This document shows, one piece after another, positions 6,340-14,555 of a DNA stretch of 15,128 nt. Both the position numbers and the translations under genes were made by a program. Source of the DNA: an uncultured Clostridia bacterium. Lineage in GTDB: Bacteria > Bacillota > Clostridia > Christensenellales > Borkfalkiaceae. The DNA lies in NCBI GenBank assembly GCA_947589335.1, contig CANPZH010000020.1, forward strand, positions 1 through 15,128, given 5' to 3'. The notes under the pieces are model-generated. The model saw nothing but the letters and a program-made list of their open reading frames with translations, was not told the DNA's origin and did not search any database. Every line of letters starts with the position of its first letter. Within the stretch, counting starts at the first letter, position 1.

Positions 6340-9173
6340 AAAGACTGAGATATTTGATCATATTCGTCCTGACGGCCGCCGTCACCCTCCTCTCCGCAGC
6401 CTGCGGGGGGGAAGAGACGTTGCGTGCGCCCGGCGGGCTCTTTGCCGACGATAACGACCTTCTCACCTGGTCCGCCGTCCCGAACGCGCGGAGCTATCAG
6501 ATCGAGATCGTCGAAGTTCCCGGCGGCGCCAGGACGGAAGCGACCTCGCACAGAACGAACTACTCTCTCGCCTCCCTCGAAGAGGGGGACTACGACGTCC
6601 GCGTCCGCGCGGTCGGCGGCTCCCATAACGAGGCGATCTCCGAGTGGTCGGAGACGCTCGGCTTCGAGCGGGTGCACGAGACGGGGCTCATCTACGGGCT
6701 GATCAACCAGAACACCGAATACGAGATCCGCGGCGCCGGCACGGCGTCGGGAGAACTTGCGTTCGACGGCATCTACCGCGGACGGCCGGTCACGAGGATC
6801 GCGGAAGGGGCGTTCCGCTCCAATGCCAACCTCACGAGCGTCGTCATTCCCGATACCGTCACTTCGATCGGCACGAACGCCTTCTACAACTGCTCGTCGC
6901 TCACTTCGCTGACCATTCCCGAGTCGGTCACCGAGATCGGGGAATACGCCTTTTACGGCTGTTCGAGCCTTGAATCCGTCACTCTTCCCGAGTCGATCAC
7001 CGAGGTCCCCGGGCACGCCTTCGCCTATTGCCGCGGGCTCGTCTCGGTCGGGCTCGGAGAGGGCGTCACCTCGATCGGCGAATCCGCCTTCTACGCCTGC
7101 TCGGCGCTCGAAGACGTCGCCCTGCCCGACGGTTTGACGACGATCGGCTCCTACGCCTTCTCCCTCGACAACGCGATCGAGGAGGTGCGGCTCGGGAGCG
7201 GGCTCACGGAGCTCAGCGACTACGCCTTCTACAACAGCGACGGGCTCGCGACCGTCGGCTTTTCCGAACTTTCGGGAGAGCTCACCGTCGGCGCCTACGT
7301 CTTCGGCTTCTGCGACAGCCTGAAGAGCATCGACCTTCCCGAGGGCGTCACGTCGATCGGCGTCTACTGTTTCCGCGCGAGTGCGCTGGAGGAGATCACG
7401 ATTCCTTCGTCCGTCGCCTCGATCGGCGCGGAGGCGTTCGCGGAGACGCCGCTTCTCACCTCACAGGCGGAGAAGGACTACCAATATGCGGACGACTGGC
7501 TGATCAAAGTGTCGCAAGACGTCGTCCTGAACGCGACGGAGATCAACCAAAACACCTTCGACAGGGACGTCGTCGGGTTCGCCGACCAGGCCTTCCTCGG
7601 CTATGTGACGTCGGAGGAGGACGGCTCCACGACGCTGCAGGGCTGCGTCAACGTCACGAACATCACCCTGCCCTCGAGCCTGAAATACATCGGGCAGTAC
7701 GCCTTCTGCTATATGCCGCGCCTGCGCGCGGTGTACACCGTGGCGGGCTGCGCCCTTGCGGACATCGGCGACTACGCCTTCATGGAAGATCCTCTTCTGA
7801 ACAACGTCCGCTTCGGGAACGCGGAGAAGCTGAGATCGATCGGCACCTACGCGTTCTATAACTGCTCCATGCTCGACAACAACGCCAATAACCCCGAGGA
7901 ACTCGTTCCCACGGGCGTGAACCATATCGGCGCATACGCATTCTACAACACCCGCCTCTGGAACAGCGATACGGTCACGGACGGGATCGTCTATGCAGGC
8001 TCCTGGGTCGTCGGATTCCGCGAGGACATGTCGAGCGCGATCGTCGACCTTAGGGAGGAGACGAGAGGGATCTCCGACTTTGCCTTTCTGAACTGCGAGA
8101 CCATTCAGAACCTCTCCGGGCTCGGACAGGTGCGGTATATCGGCACGGGCGCCTTCTACGGCTGCACCGAGCTCTCCTCGGTCAGCTTCGACGTCAACCT
8201 CAGGGTCATCGAGCCGTACACCTTCTTCAAGTGCTATGCGCTGCTCAGCGTCACCTTCTCCACGTCGCTCGAGTCGATCGGCGCCTGCGCGTTCGGCTAT
8301 TGCCAGCAGCTCACGCGGATCGACCTTTCGGAGTCCCGCGTGACCGAGATCGGCGACTTCGCCTTCTACGACTGCGAAAATGCGCGGGAGATCGACCTCG
8401 GCATCGACCTTACTTCCATCTCGGGCTACGCCTTCTACCAGAACATGCAGGTGAAGGAGATCACGATCCCCGATACCGTCGTCTCCATCGGGACGCGGGC
8501 GTTCGGGCTCTGTTCCGCCCTCGAGACGGTCACCTTCGGGGAAGGGCTCGAGACGATCGACGACTACGCCTTCCGCGACTGCACCGCCCTTACGGCGATC
8601 ATCCTTCCCGATTCGGTGAAGACGGTCGGAAGATATGCCTTTTACGACTGTCCCGCAGTGGAGACCCTCGTGCTCGGCGCGGGCACGGAGACGATCGGCG
8701 ACTACGCCTTCTACGGGCTCTCCGCGCTGAGATCGGTGACGATCCCCGCGGGCGTGAAGACGATCGGCGCATTCGCCTTCAAGGGCTGCACGATGCTCAA
8801 CGTCGCCGTCTTCGCGGGCGATCCCGAAATGGTGGACAGCAACGCCTTCTACGGCTGCGACTATCTCACCGTCTATGCGGCGGGTGAGGAGAACGAAGAT
8901 TGGAGCGGGAGCTGGAACTCCTCGCACCGTCCCGTGTTCTACGGCACGTCGTTTGCGGAGGATGGGTATGTCGTCTCCGTGCAGGCGGGGCAGATCGACA
9001 ACGACCATTCCCGCTTCGGGATCTCTGCGCCCGCGCGCAGCGGCTACACCTTCAAGGGCTGGGCGACAGAGGAGGGCGGCGACGCCGTGTACGGCATGAG
9101 CGAGCTCGGCTCCGTCCCCGCGGGGACCACCCTCTACGCGGTGTGGGAGCGCAGCGGGGAGAGCGCAGGCTGA
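6336..9173 (+). CDS. BspA-type leucine-rich-repeat surface lipoprotein with FN3-like and InlB-type modules
   Basis: This is a 945-residue protein. A lipoprotein signal peptide (basic KRLR, hydrophobic core, lipobox SAAC with Cys23) predicts anchoring to the outer face of the membrane. A fibronectin-III-like domain covers about 31-112 (LTWSAVPNARSYQIEI, then DYDVRVRAV). After a connecting strand region, about 27 LRR_5/BspA units run from about 158 to 850, each near 23 residues and of the form AFYNCSSLTSLTIPESVTEI followed by G. The array is broken by two non-repeat inserts (about residues 375-410 and 540-565), each with a similar aromatic hairpin (DDWLIKV and GSWVVGF). The C-terminus (about 890-938) is an InlB-type repeat (GYTFKGW, later TTLYAVWE). 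There is no LPXTG motif. Such proteins bind host or microbial surface ligands in known cases; the ligand here is unknown. The ATG overlaps the upstream stop, and only a weak GGA lies near it, so translation is probably coupled to the VWA gene. Confidence 0.92.
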   Translation: MKRLRYLIIFVLTAAVTLLSAACGGEETLRAPGGLFADDNDLLTWSAVPNARSYQIEIVEVPGGARTEATSHRTNYSLASLEEGDYDVRVRAVGGSHNEAISEWSETLGFERVHETGLIYGLINQNTEYEIRGAGTASGELAFDGIYRGRPVTRIAEGAFRSNANLTSVVIPDTVTSIGTNAFYNCSSLTSLTIPESVTEIGEYAFYGCSSLESVTLPESITEVPGHAFAYCRGLVSVGLGEGVTSIGESAFYACSALEDVALPDGLTTIGSYAFSLDNAIEEVRLGSGLTELSDYAFYNSDGLATVGFSELSGELTVGAYVFGFCDSLKSIDLPEGVTSIGVYCFRASALEEITIPSSVASIGAEAFAETPLLTSQAEKDYQYADDWLIKVSQDVVLNATEINQNTFDRDVVGFADQAFLGYVTSEEDGSTTLQGCVNVTNITLPSSLKYIGQYAFCYMPRLRAVYTVAGCALADIGDYAFMEDPLLNNVRFGNAEKLRSIGTYAFYNCSMLDNNANNPEELVPTGVNHIGAYAFYNTRLWNSDTVTDGIVYAGSWVVGFREDMSSAIVDLREETRGISDFAFLNCETIQNLSGLGQVRYIGTGAFYGCTELSSVSFDVNLRVIEPYTFFKCYALLSVTFSTSLESIGACAFGYCQQLTRIDLSESRVTEIGDFAFYDCENAREIDLGIDLTSISGYAFYQNMQVKEITIPDTVVSIGTRAFGLCSALETVTFGEGLETIDDYAFRDCTALTAIILPDSVKTVGRYAFYDCPAVETLVLGAGTETIGDYAFYGLSALRSVTIPAGVKTIGAFAFKGCTMLNVAVFAGDPEMVDSNAFYGCDYLTVYAAGEENEDWSGSWNSSHRPVFYGTSFAEDGYVVSVQAGQIDNDHSRFGISAPARSGYTFKGWATEEGGDAVYGMSELGSVPAGTTLYAVWERSGESAG

Positions 9174-9198
9174 GCCCCACGGAAGAATTTGTTTGACC

Positions 9199-9229
9199 GC
9201 GCCCGCCCCGGGATCTCCCGCGGGGGCGC
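9199..9229 (+). promoter_or_regulatory. GC-rich hairpin in the spacer between the two lipoprotein genes
   Basis: In the 90-base spacer, GCGCCC (9199-9204) pairs with GGGCGC (9224-9229), CC (9206-9207) with GG (9222-9223), and CGGG (9209-9212) with CCCG (9217-9220). The loop is ATCT. There is one bulged G (9205) and one C-C mismatch (9208/9221). No T-run follows (AGGGTATCGTTTG), so it is not a good intrinsic terminator. It may be a partial attenuator, an mRNA-processing or stability element, or neutral. A small TATCG/CGATA inverted repeat (9234-9238 and 9246-9250) lies between it and the ribosome site. Confidence 0.5.
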
Positions 9230-9249
9230 AGGGTATCGTTTGATTCGAT

Positions 9250-9255
9250 AAGGAG
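9250..9255 (+). promoter_or_regulatory. Ribosome binding site (AAGGAG)
   Basis: AAGGAG lies 8 bases upstream of the ATG at 9264, whose product begins with a clean lipoprotein signal peptide. This fixes the start of the giant lipoprotein and shows that it can initiate independently of the LRR gene. Confidence 0.85.
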
Positions 9256-9263
9256 ATACTTTC

Positions 9264-12200
9264 ATGAAAAAGATCGGAAAAAGTTTATGGATCGGCATCC
9301 TGGCGCTCGTCGGAGGGCTGTGTCTGCTCCTCTCCGCATGCGGTTCGGATGCGAAGATCAGTTTTGTGACGGACGGCGATCCGATTGACAGCGTGACCGT
9401 CACCGCGGGGGAGGAATTCACCCTGCCGTCCGCCGGCGAGAGAGAGGGCTTCAGCTTCGACGGCTGGTATCTCGACGAGGGATACACGCAGCCCGCCGGC
9501 GCGGCGATCGTCCCCGAGGAGGACGTCACCCTCTATGCGAAGTGGACGAAGCTCTACCGCATCACGACGGAGCTCGGCGGAGGCACGCTCGAAGCGCCCG
9601 CGCTCTGGCTGAGAGAGGGCGCCAACATCTCGGCGTTCATGCAGGACTATGTCCCCGTCTGGGCGGACCATGAGTTCGGCGAATGGCTCTCGGGCGGCGA
9701 GCCGCTCAAGGCAAACGCCGTGATGGCGGCGGCGGATCTCACCCTCACCGCGCATTGGAAGACGAAGTACACCGTCGAGCGGTATGAGCAGACGGTCGGG
9801 GATCTCTCGCAGTATGCGCCTGCAGACGACTATGTCGGCTATGCCTATGCCGGCACGGCGTTCATCATCCCTTCCTTCAACGGCTTCCATGAGGTCGAGA
9901 AGACGGATTCCGTCCGCACGGGCGCGATCTCGGAGAACGCCTCCCAAAACCATTTCAAACTCTACTACGACAGAGAGAGCTATACCGTCTTCTTCCGCCC
10001 GAACTACGAGGGCGCGGAGGAGGCGGACATCGAGGAGACCTATCTCTACGGACAGGAGGTCGAACTTCCCGTCGGCTTGTTCACCCGCGACGGGTATCTC
10101 CAGACCGGTTGGAGCACGGAGATGACCGGTCCTGCGGAATACAGGATCGATCCCTTCCCCGACGGGCTCTCCAATTCCGATACGCCCTTTGAGACAGATA
10201 CCCTCACGGTCGAAGACGGCATGCTGCTCTTCGCTGTCTGGAGCCAGGGCTGTCTCAACATGTTCGGCGGCGGAGACCGCGTCTATCACTTTGCGGAGGA
10301 CGACCCCGCGGTCTACCTCCAGCGCGCCGGCAAATTCTTCGTCGGCGAATTCCGCAGAGACACCTTCACCTTCTATGTGGGGGAGGGCGACGACCGCGAG
10401 ATCCTGCTCCAGGGCAGATTCAACGACAACGGCACCTTCGTCTATTCGGATTCCGTCCGCGCCGGCCATACGAGCAATCTCTTTACCTATGGCGCCGGGA
10501 TCGACGAATCGGTCAGGATCATGCAGGACGCCTACAACGGGATCACCTACTTCCGTGCGCAGGGGGAAGGCGCGCCGACCCTTCAGGCGCAGGGCACCTA
10601 TGCGATCGACGATGAGACGGGGTACTACCTCGTGACGTACACCTCGGCGGATCCCCAGCTCTCGGGCCTTCTCGGAAAGGAGTGGACCTATCTCCTCGGC
10701 TATGTCGAAGGGGACAACGTCGCAAGACAGTCTGTGTTCATGGTCCGCGACGACGAGGAACTCGCCTGGGGAGCGCTCCAACAGTTCGCCGTCTCGGACG
10801 GAAATCTCGTGGTATACAACGCGTCCTACAATTCGCTGCGGCTGAACGGGTTCGGCGAGGCGGTCGTCTACAGCAGCGGGACGGCGTCCTCCGCCTACTA
10901 TGTGCGTGAGGGCGACACGATCACCCTTCTGAGCGGCACCCAGACGAGAACGGCGATCATCATGCAGATCAACGGGATCCGCGGGTACATGTTCTACAAC
11001 GCGGCGACCGACTTCACCGCCACCTCCGTGCAGGGCGCGACGCTCGAGCTCGACGGCACCTACTCCGCCGTCTACACCTCGGCGAACGGGCGCACTGTGC
11101 TCGACGGCATCTATACCGCATACACCTCCGAATTCGGCATCCTCATCGAGTTTACGGCGAACGAGACGACCCGTCTCTTCCTCGTGAAGACGGTCACAGA
11201 CACCGTCGTCGGCGGCGAGGGAGATTCCGAGACCGTGACGACGTACACCTTCGAAGAGAGGCCCGTCACCTACGGCGAAGTGCACTACTACGACGAGACC
11301 GCCTACGGCGGATACTACTATGCGCCTCTGCTCGTCGTCGACGAGACGACGGAGGGGAGAGCTTCCCTGTACGGCTATCAGTCTGCGACGCGCACCTATG
11401 CGAAGGTCGCGGAGGGGCCCTACGTCTATCAGGAGGAGGACGATTGCTACCTCTTCACGGTCGAGAACCGCTTCGAGGCGGACGTGATCGTCAGTCCCTT
11501 CGATCTCTCCCTGATCAGCTCCTTCACCTACCGCATCGACATCGAAGTCGCCGTCACGAGCAGCGGCTCGGGGGCGATGGAGGTCATGTACTGGACGTCT
11601 TATACGACGACGGACAATGAAACGCACGGCGCGGAGACGGTCTATGCGGACGCGAAGGGCACCGCGGCGACGCTGTCGCTCGTCGGCGGGTTTGCCTTCT
11701 ACGCAGACGGCGAGACGAGCGTCTCGGGCGCCTATCAGATCTCCGACTCGCAGATCTCGGCGCACGGAAGAGTGCTCATTCTGCGGGCGCTTGCGGACGG
11801 CGCGGTCACGACCTACCGTTTCGACCTCGACGAAGAGGGCAAGAAGTTCACCTATCTCGACGGGAACTTCGGCGTCGTCTATGCCTACTATATCGACGGC
11901 ACGAACTCCCGCAGCGAGACGCTGACCTTCGACGGGCTGGACGGCGCGGTCTACTCCGTCACGGCAGAGGGCGAAACCACGACCTACAAAGGCACCTACA
12001 CCCGCCGCGAAGAGACGACGGAGAGGGGCCTCTATATCTTCGACTTCGAGGCGGAGGGAATGGAGTTTGCCTTCGTTCTCACGAGCAATTCGAGCGGGAC
12101 CTACTTCTTCAGCAAGTTCGAGAAGGACTACAGCGGTACCTTCACGGGCGAGCTCGAGGGGGAGAGCGGAACGCTCGCGCTCGACGGCTTCGGCATGGGA

Positions 12201-14426
12201 GCTTCCTTCTCCATTAACGGAAACGTCTTCACGGGGACTTATACCGTGCGCGACGGCGGGCTGATCCTCATGACCGTGACCGGCTTCAACGGCGGCACGC
12301 TCGTCACGCGGGCGCTCATCTATTTCGTCCTCGACGGGAGCAACTTCCTCATCCCCGGCAGCGAATTCGGCACCTATCTCCTCCTCAACAACCAGAGCTT
12401 CGACGAGATCTATCTTGATTTCGACGGCTTCGGAAAGGTCAACGTCTTCACCTTCGACTCGGAGAGCGAAGAGCGCGTGCCCATCGACGAAGACGGCTCT
12501 TACGACGTCAACGAGGACGGCTCGATCACCGTCAGATACAGCGACGGCAGCAAGGAGGTCACCCTTGTCGGCGCGGCGGGGGTGCTCGAGATCGACGGCA
12601 GCTACTACAACGCCTTCCGCGTCCTCTATGAGGAGGTCGTCGCGACCTATCTCGACGAGAGCGATTGGTCCGTTCTCATCCTCGCAGGCGACGGGAACGC
12701 CGTCCGCTACAATTCGGACGGCACGGGAGAGTACGGCGAGTACGTCATCATCACCGACACCCTGCTCTACTACGCCGACGAAGACGGCGAGGACGCATGT
12801 ATCTATGAATACAACACCCAGAAGGGCACCATCCGCCGTCTCTCCTTCCGCCAGCAGGGCTACTACACCGAGACGCTCGAGTCCCTCCAGTTCTCGCGCT
12901 ACGGCTTCATGATCATGGGCGGCGCGACCCGCTACTACTACAACATCGAGCCGAGCGGCAACGTCGTCATCTACCATCAGGATTGGTCGGCGGCAGAGGG
13001 CACGGGCGAGGGCCAGCGCAACAAGTACGGCTTCATCAAGGAGGATTTCGGGCAGTTTGATCCCGTCAAGGAGTACGGCGATAAGACCTATTACCTCAAC
13101 GACGGCTACGCGCTCACCTTCACGCGGATCCCCGAGAACAAGGACAAATATCCCATCACCATGCAGAGAGGACAGCAGGAAGGGGATCCCGATATCCGCT
13201 ACCCGCTCACCGATCTCAGCTTTATCCCGACGGGAGCGGCGGAATTCAGCGTGAGCGGCACCGTGATCATCAACGACCGCGGCTATCAGTGCGTCGTCGT
13301 GCGCGAGCAGACCGAGGAAGGGGATTATGAAATGTACATCCTCATCGCGCTGTCAAACGGCGGCTATCTGCGCTTCGACATCACCGTCACCTACCACGGC
13401 GGGGATTCCGCGGAGAGCACCTACGACGTCATCTCCATGAGAGATGAACTCACGCTCTACTCCTACAGCTATCTGTACCTGTACTACTACTTCATGGTCA
13501 CGCAGAACCAGGCGATCGCCAACACCTTCGGCAGCATCGACATCGTCGGGGAGTACGACGACGCGGGCGACTCCGTCAGGACCTACCTCACCGGCGCCTT
13601 CGGAGGCGATTCGGGCATGTACTTCACCGACGGCACCCTCCTCTACCTCGAGGAGCAGGAGTTCGAAGTCGGCACGTACGGCAGCGGGGTCTACTCGGTC
13701 GACATCGAGGGGCCGGACGGCTATCAGTACCGCTTCTACTTCGGGATCAACTCCCAGCTGTATCAGATCCTGAACGCGCTCGGCTATGTCGTCTACGGCT
13801 TCAACCGCATCGAAACGCTCGAAGTGGAGGGCGGCTATTCGGTCACGGTCGAACGGTTCGTCGCTTCCGACCAGTACAATGCGGGCGGCTTCTTCTCCAT
13901 TGAGCTCAAGAAGGACGGGCAGGAGATCGAGGCCGAGGGGTACCTCGGGAACGGCACCACAGTTTACCTCTTCGACCGGACGAGAGAGAAGGCGGAGGGC
14001 GACGGCGAGGACGAGGCGACCGGCAAGATCACCGCAGATAAGCTGTATCTTCTCTCCTTCACCGAAACCGAGCCCGAAGAGAGCGAAGAGCCGGATGAGG
14101 AAGCGGGCGAAGAGGGCGCACAAGCGCCCGAAGTGCTCCCGACGTTTGCCTCCGTAACGGTCACCGAATACGCCCTCACGGTGCAGTACGCCGCGAACGG
14201 GACGGACTTCATCGAGACCTACACGGAAGACGGCAAGACGAAGGTCGCATTCTTCCGCTTCGGCAGCGCGAACTTCATCGGCACGCAGACGACGGCGGAG
14301 GACGGCTCCTATCTCGTCACGACGACCTCGAACGTGATCTTCCGCATCACCGTAAAGGACGGAGACATCACCTTCACGCAGGTCGAAACCGCCGGGGATA
14401 CGGACGGCGAAGACCAAACGGCATAA
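9264..14426 (+). CDS. Giant (1720-residue) surface lipoprotein with InlB-type modules and a degenerate beta-repeat array
   Basis: The signal peptide ends in lipobox LSAC (Cys26), so it should be a membrane-anchored exported lipoprotein. InlB/Listeria-Bacteroides-type modules occur at about 32-95 (GFSFDGWYLDEGY, later VTLYAKW), 97-167 (HEFGEWLSGG, later LTAHWK) and 238-328. Between the last two is a module of the YTVERYEQ...FKLYYDRESYTVFF type, common next to InlB repeats in clostridial surface proteins. From about residue 525 a beta-rich unit recurs: a strand like LALDGFG, then x-Y/F, a turn Gly and GTYT. Recognisable starts are near 525, 594, 702, 804, 887, 971, 1051 and 1138. The rest (about 1210-1590) is Tyr/Thr/Gly-rich beta-like sequence, including a Tyr cluster at 1399-1409. 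An acidic linker (about 1600-1622) precedes a final beta-rich domain. There is no LPXTG motif or recognisable enzyme motif. Function is unknown; an adhesin-like or structural surface role is inferred. The intrinsic terminator lies 25 bases after the stop. Confidence 0.88.
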   Translation: MKKIGKSLWIGILALVGGLCLLLSACGSDAKISFVTDGDPIDSVTVTAGEEFTLPSAGEREGFSFDGWYLDEGYTQPAGAAIVPEEDVTLYAKWTKLYRITTELGGGTLEAPALWLREGANISAFMQDYVPVWADHEFGEWLSGGEPLKANAVMAAADLTLTAHWKTKYTVERYEQTVGDLSQYAPADDYVGYAYAGTAFIIPSFNGFHEVEKTDSVRTGAISENASQNHFKLYYDRESYTVFFRPNYEGAEEADIEETYLYGQEVELPVGLFTRDGYLQTGWSTEMTGPAEYRIDPFPDGLSNSDTPFETDTLTVEDGMLLFAVWSQGCLNMFGGGDRVYHFAEDDPAVYLQRAGKFFVGEFRRDTFTFYVGEGDDREILLQGRFNDNGTFVYSDSVRAGHTSNLFTYGAGIDESVRIMQDAYNGITYFRAQGEGAPTLQAQGTYAIDDETGYYLVTYTSADPQLSGLLGKEWTYLLGYVEGDNVARQSVFMVRDDEELAWGALQQFAVSDGNLVVYNASYNSLRLNGFGEAVVYSSGTASSAYYVREGDTITLLSGTQTRTAIIMQINGIRGYMFYNAATDFTATSVQGATLELDGTYSAVYTSANGRTVLDGIYTAYTSEFGILIEFTANETTRLFLVKTVTDTVVGGEGDSETVTTYTFEERPVTYGEVHYYDETAYGGYYYAPLLVVDETTEGRASLYGYQSATRTYAKVAEGPYVYQEEDDCYLFTVENRFEADVIVSPFDLSLISSFTYRIDIEVAVTSSGSGAMEVMYWTSYTTTDNETHGAETVYADAKGTAATLSLVGGFAFYADGETSVSGAYQISDSQISAHGRVLILRALADGAVTTYRFDLDEEGKKFTYLDGNFGVVYAYYIDGTNSRSETLTFDGLDGAVYSVTAEGETTTYKGTYTRREETTERGLYIFDFEAEGMEFAFVLTSNSSGTYFFSKFEKDYSGTFTGELEGESGTLALDGFGMGASFSINGNVFTGTYTVRDGGLILMTVTGFNGGTLVTRALIYFVLDGSNFLIPGSEFGTYLLLNNQSFDEIYLDFDGFGKVNVFTFDSESEERVPIDEDGSYDVNEDGSITVRYSDGSKEVTLVGAAGVLEIDGSYYNAFRVLYEEVVATYLDESDWSVLILAGDGNAVRYNSDGTGEYGEYVIITDTLLYYADEDGEDACIYEYNTQKGTIRRLSFRQQGYYTETLESLQFSRYGFMIMGGATRYYYNIEPSGNVVIYHQDWSAAEGTGEGQRNKYGFIKEDFGQFDPVKEYGDKTYYLNDGYALTFTRIPENKDKYPITMQRGQQEGDPDIRYPLTDLSFIPTGAAEFSVSGTVIINDRGYQCVVVREQTEEGDYEMYILIALSNGGYLRFDITVTYHGGDSAESTYDVISMRDELTLYSYSYLYLYYYFMVTQNQAIANTFGSIDIVGEYDDAGDSVRTYLTGAFGGDSGMYFTDGTLLYLEEQEFEVGTYGSGVYSVDIEGPDGYQYRFYFGINSQLYQILNALGYVVYGFNRIETLEVEGGYSVTVERFVASDQYNAGGFFSIELKKDGQEIEAEGYLGNGTTVYLFDRTREKAEGDGEDEATGKITADKLYLLSFTETEPEESEEPDEEAGEEGAQAPEVLPTFASVTVTEYALTVQYAANGTDFIETYTEDGKTKVAFFRFGSANFIGTQTTAEDGSYLVTTTSNVIFRITVKDGDITFTQVETAGDTDGEDQTA
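10836..12750 (+). repeat. Degenerate protein-level beta-repeat array within the giant lipoprotein
   Basis: Eight related units can be recognised by the strand motif L-x-L/F-D/N-G-F/Y/L-G followed by a turn and G-x-Y. They begin at codons near 10836, 11043, 11367, 11673, 11922, 12174, 12414 and 12675. The last five are spaced 83, 84, 80 and 87 residues apart; the first gaps are 69, 108 and 102. The DNA copies have diverged, so this is an old protein repeat and not a recent tandem duplication. Confidence 0.6.
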
Positions 14427-14451
14427 CGGCAGAAAGAACGAAAAAGCAGAG

Positions 14452-14480
14452 GGGACCGCGCAGACAGCGCGGTCCCTTTT
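14452..14480 (+). terminator. Rho-independent terminator of the MoxR/VWA-lipoprotein operon
   Basis: A perfect 10-bp stem GGGACCGCGC (14452-14461) and GCGCGGTCCC (14467-14476) encloses the loop AGACA and is followed directly by TTTT (14477-14480). It begins 25 bases after the stop of the giant lipoprotein gene and 30 bases before the dut -35 element, so it separates the two units. On the other strand a TTTTT lies six bases beyond the stem, so weak bidirectional action is possible. Confidence 0.93.
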
Positions 14481-14509
14481 CCGCGGCGGCTCTCCGCAGA
14501 GAAAAGCTC

Positions 14510-14543
14510 TTGACAAAATCCCCGCATTCGTGTATGCTATAAT
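14510..14543 (+). promoter_or_regulatory. dut: Sigma-A-type promoter of dut
   Basis: A consensus TTGACA lies at 14510-14515. Two overlapping -10 candidates follow: TATGCT at 14533-14538, with an ideal 17-base spacer, and a perfect TATAAT at 14538-14543 preceded by TGC (extended -10), but 22 bases from the -35 box. Either way transcription should start at about 14545-14551, only a few bases before the ATG at 14556. The promoter call is strong; which -10 box is used is uncertain. Confidence 0.85.
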
Positions 14544-14555
14544 GCGAGGCAGATT

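Noticed and set aside
6793..8890. Regularly spaced similar DNA segments, considered as a CRISPR array or DNA tandem repeat
   Set aside because: The period is about 69 bases, in frame, and encodes the LRR units. There are no identical direct repeats with unique spacers.
9192..9221. TTTGACC as a possible -35 box for a promoter in front of the giant lipoprotein gene
   Set aside because: The sequence 17 bases downstream (around 9216-9221, TCCCGC) is not a -10 box and lies inside a GC-rich hairpin. No alternative -10 box is properly spaced.
9285..12977. A 1230-codon open frame on the minus strand
   Set aside because: It is antisense to the giant lipoprotein, whose + strand frame has a ribosome site, a signal peptide, repeat structure and a terminator. 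The antisense protein is low-complexity with no motifs. It is a codon-bias shadow, although unusually long.
14426..14430. LPXTG-type cell-wall sorting signal at the C-terminus of the lipoproteins
   Set aside because: Neither protein ends with an LPXTG motif, hydrophobic helix and basic tail. Both have N-terminal lipoboxes instead.
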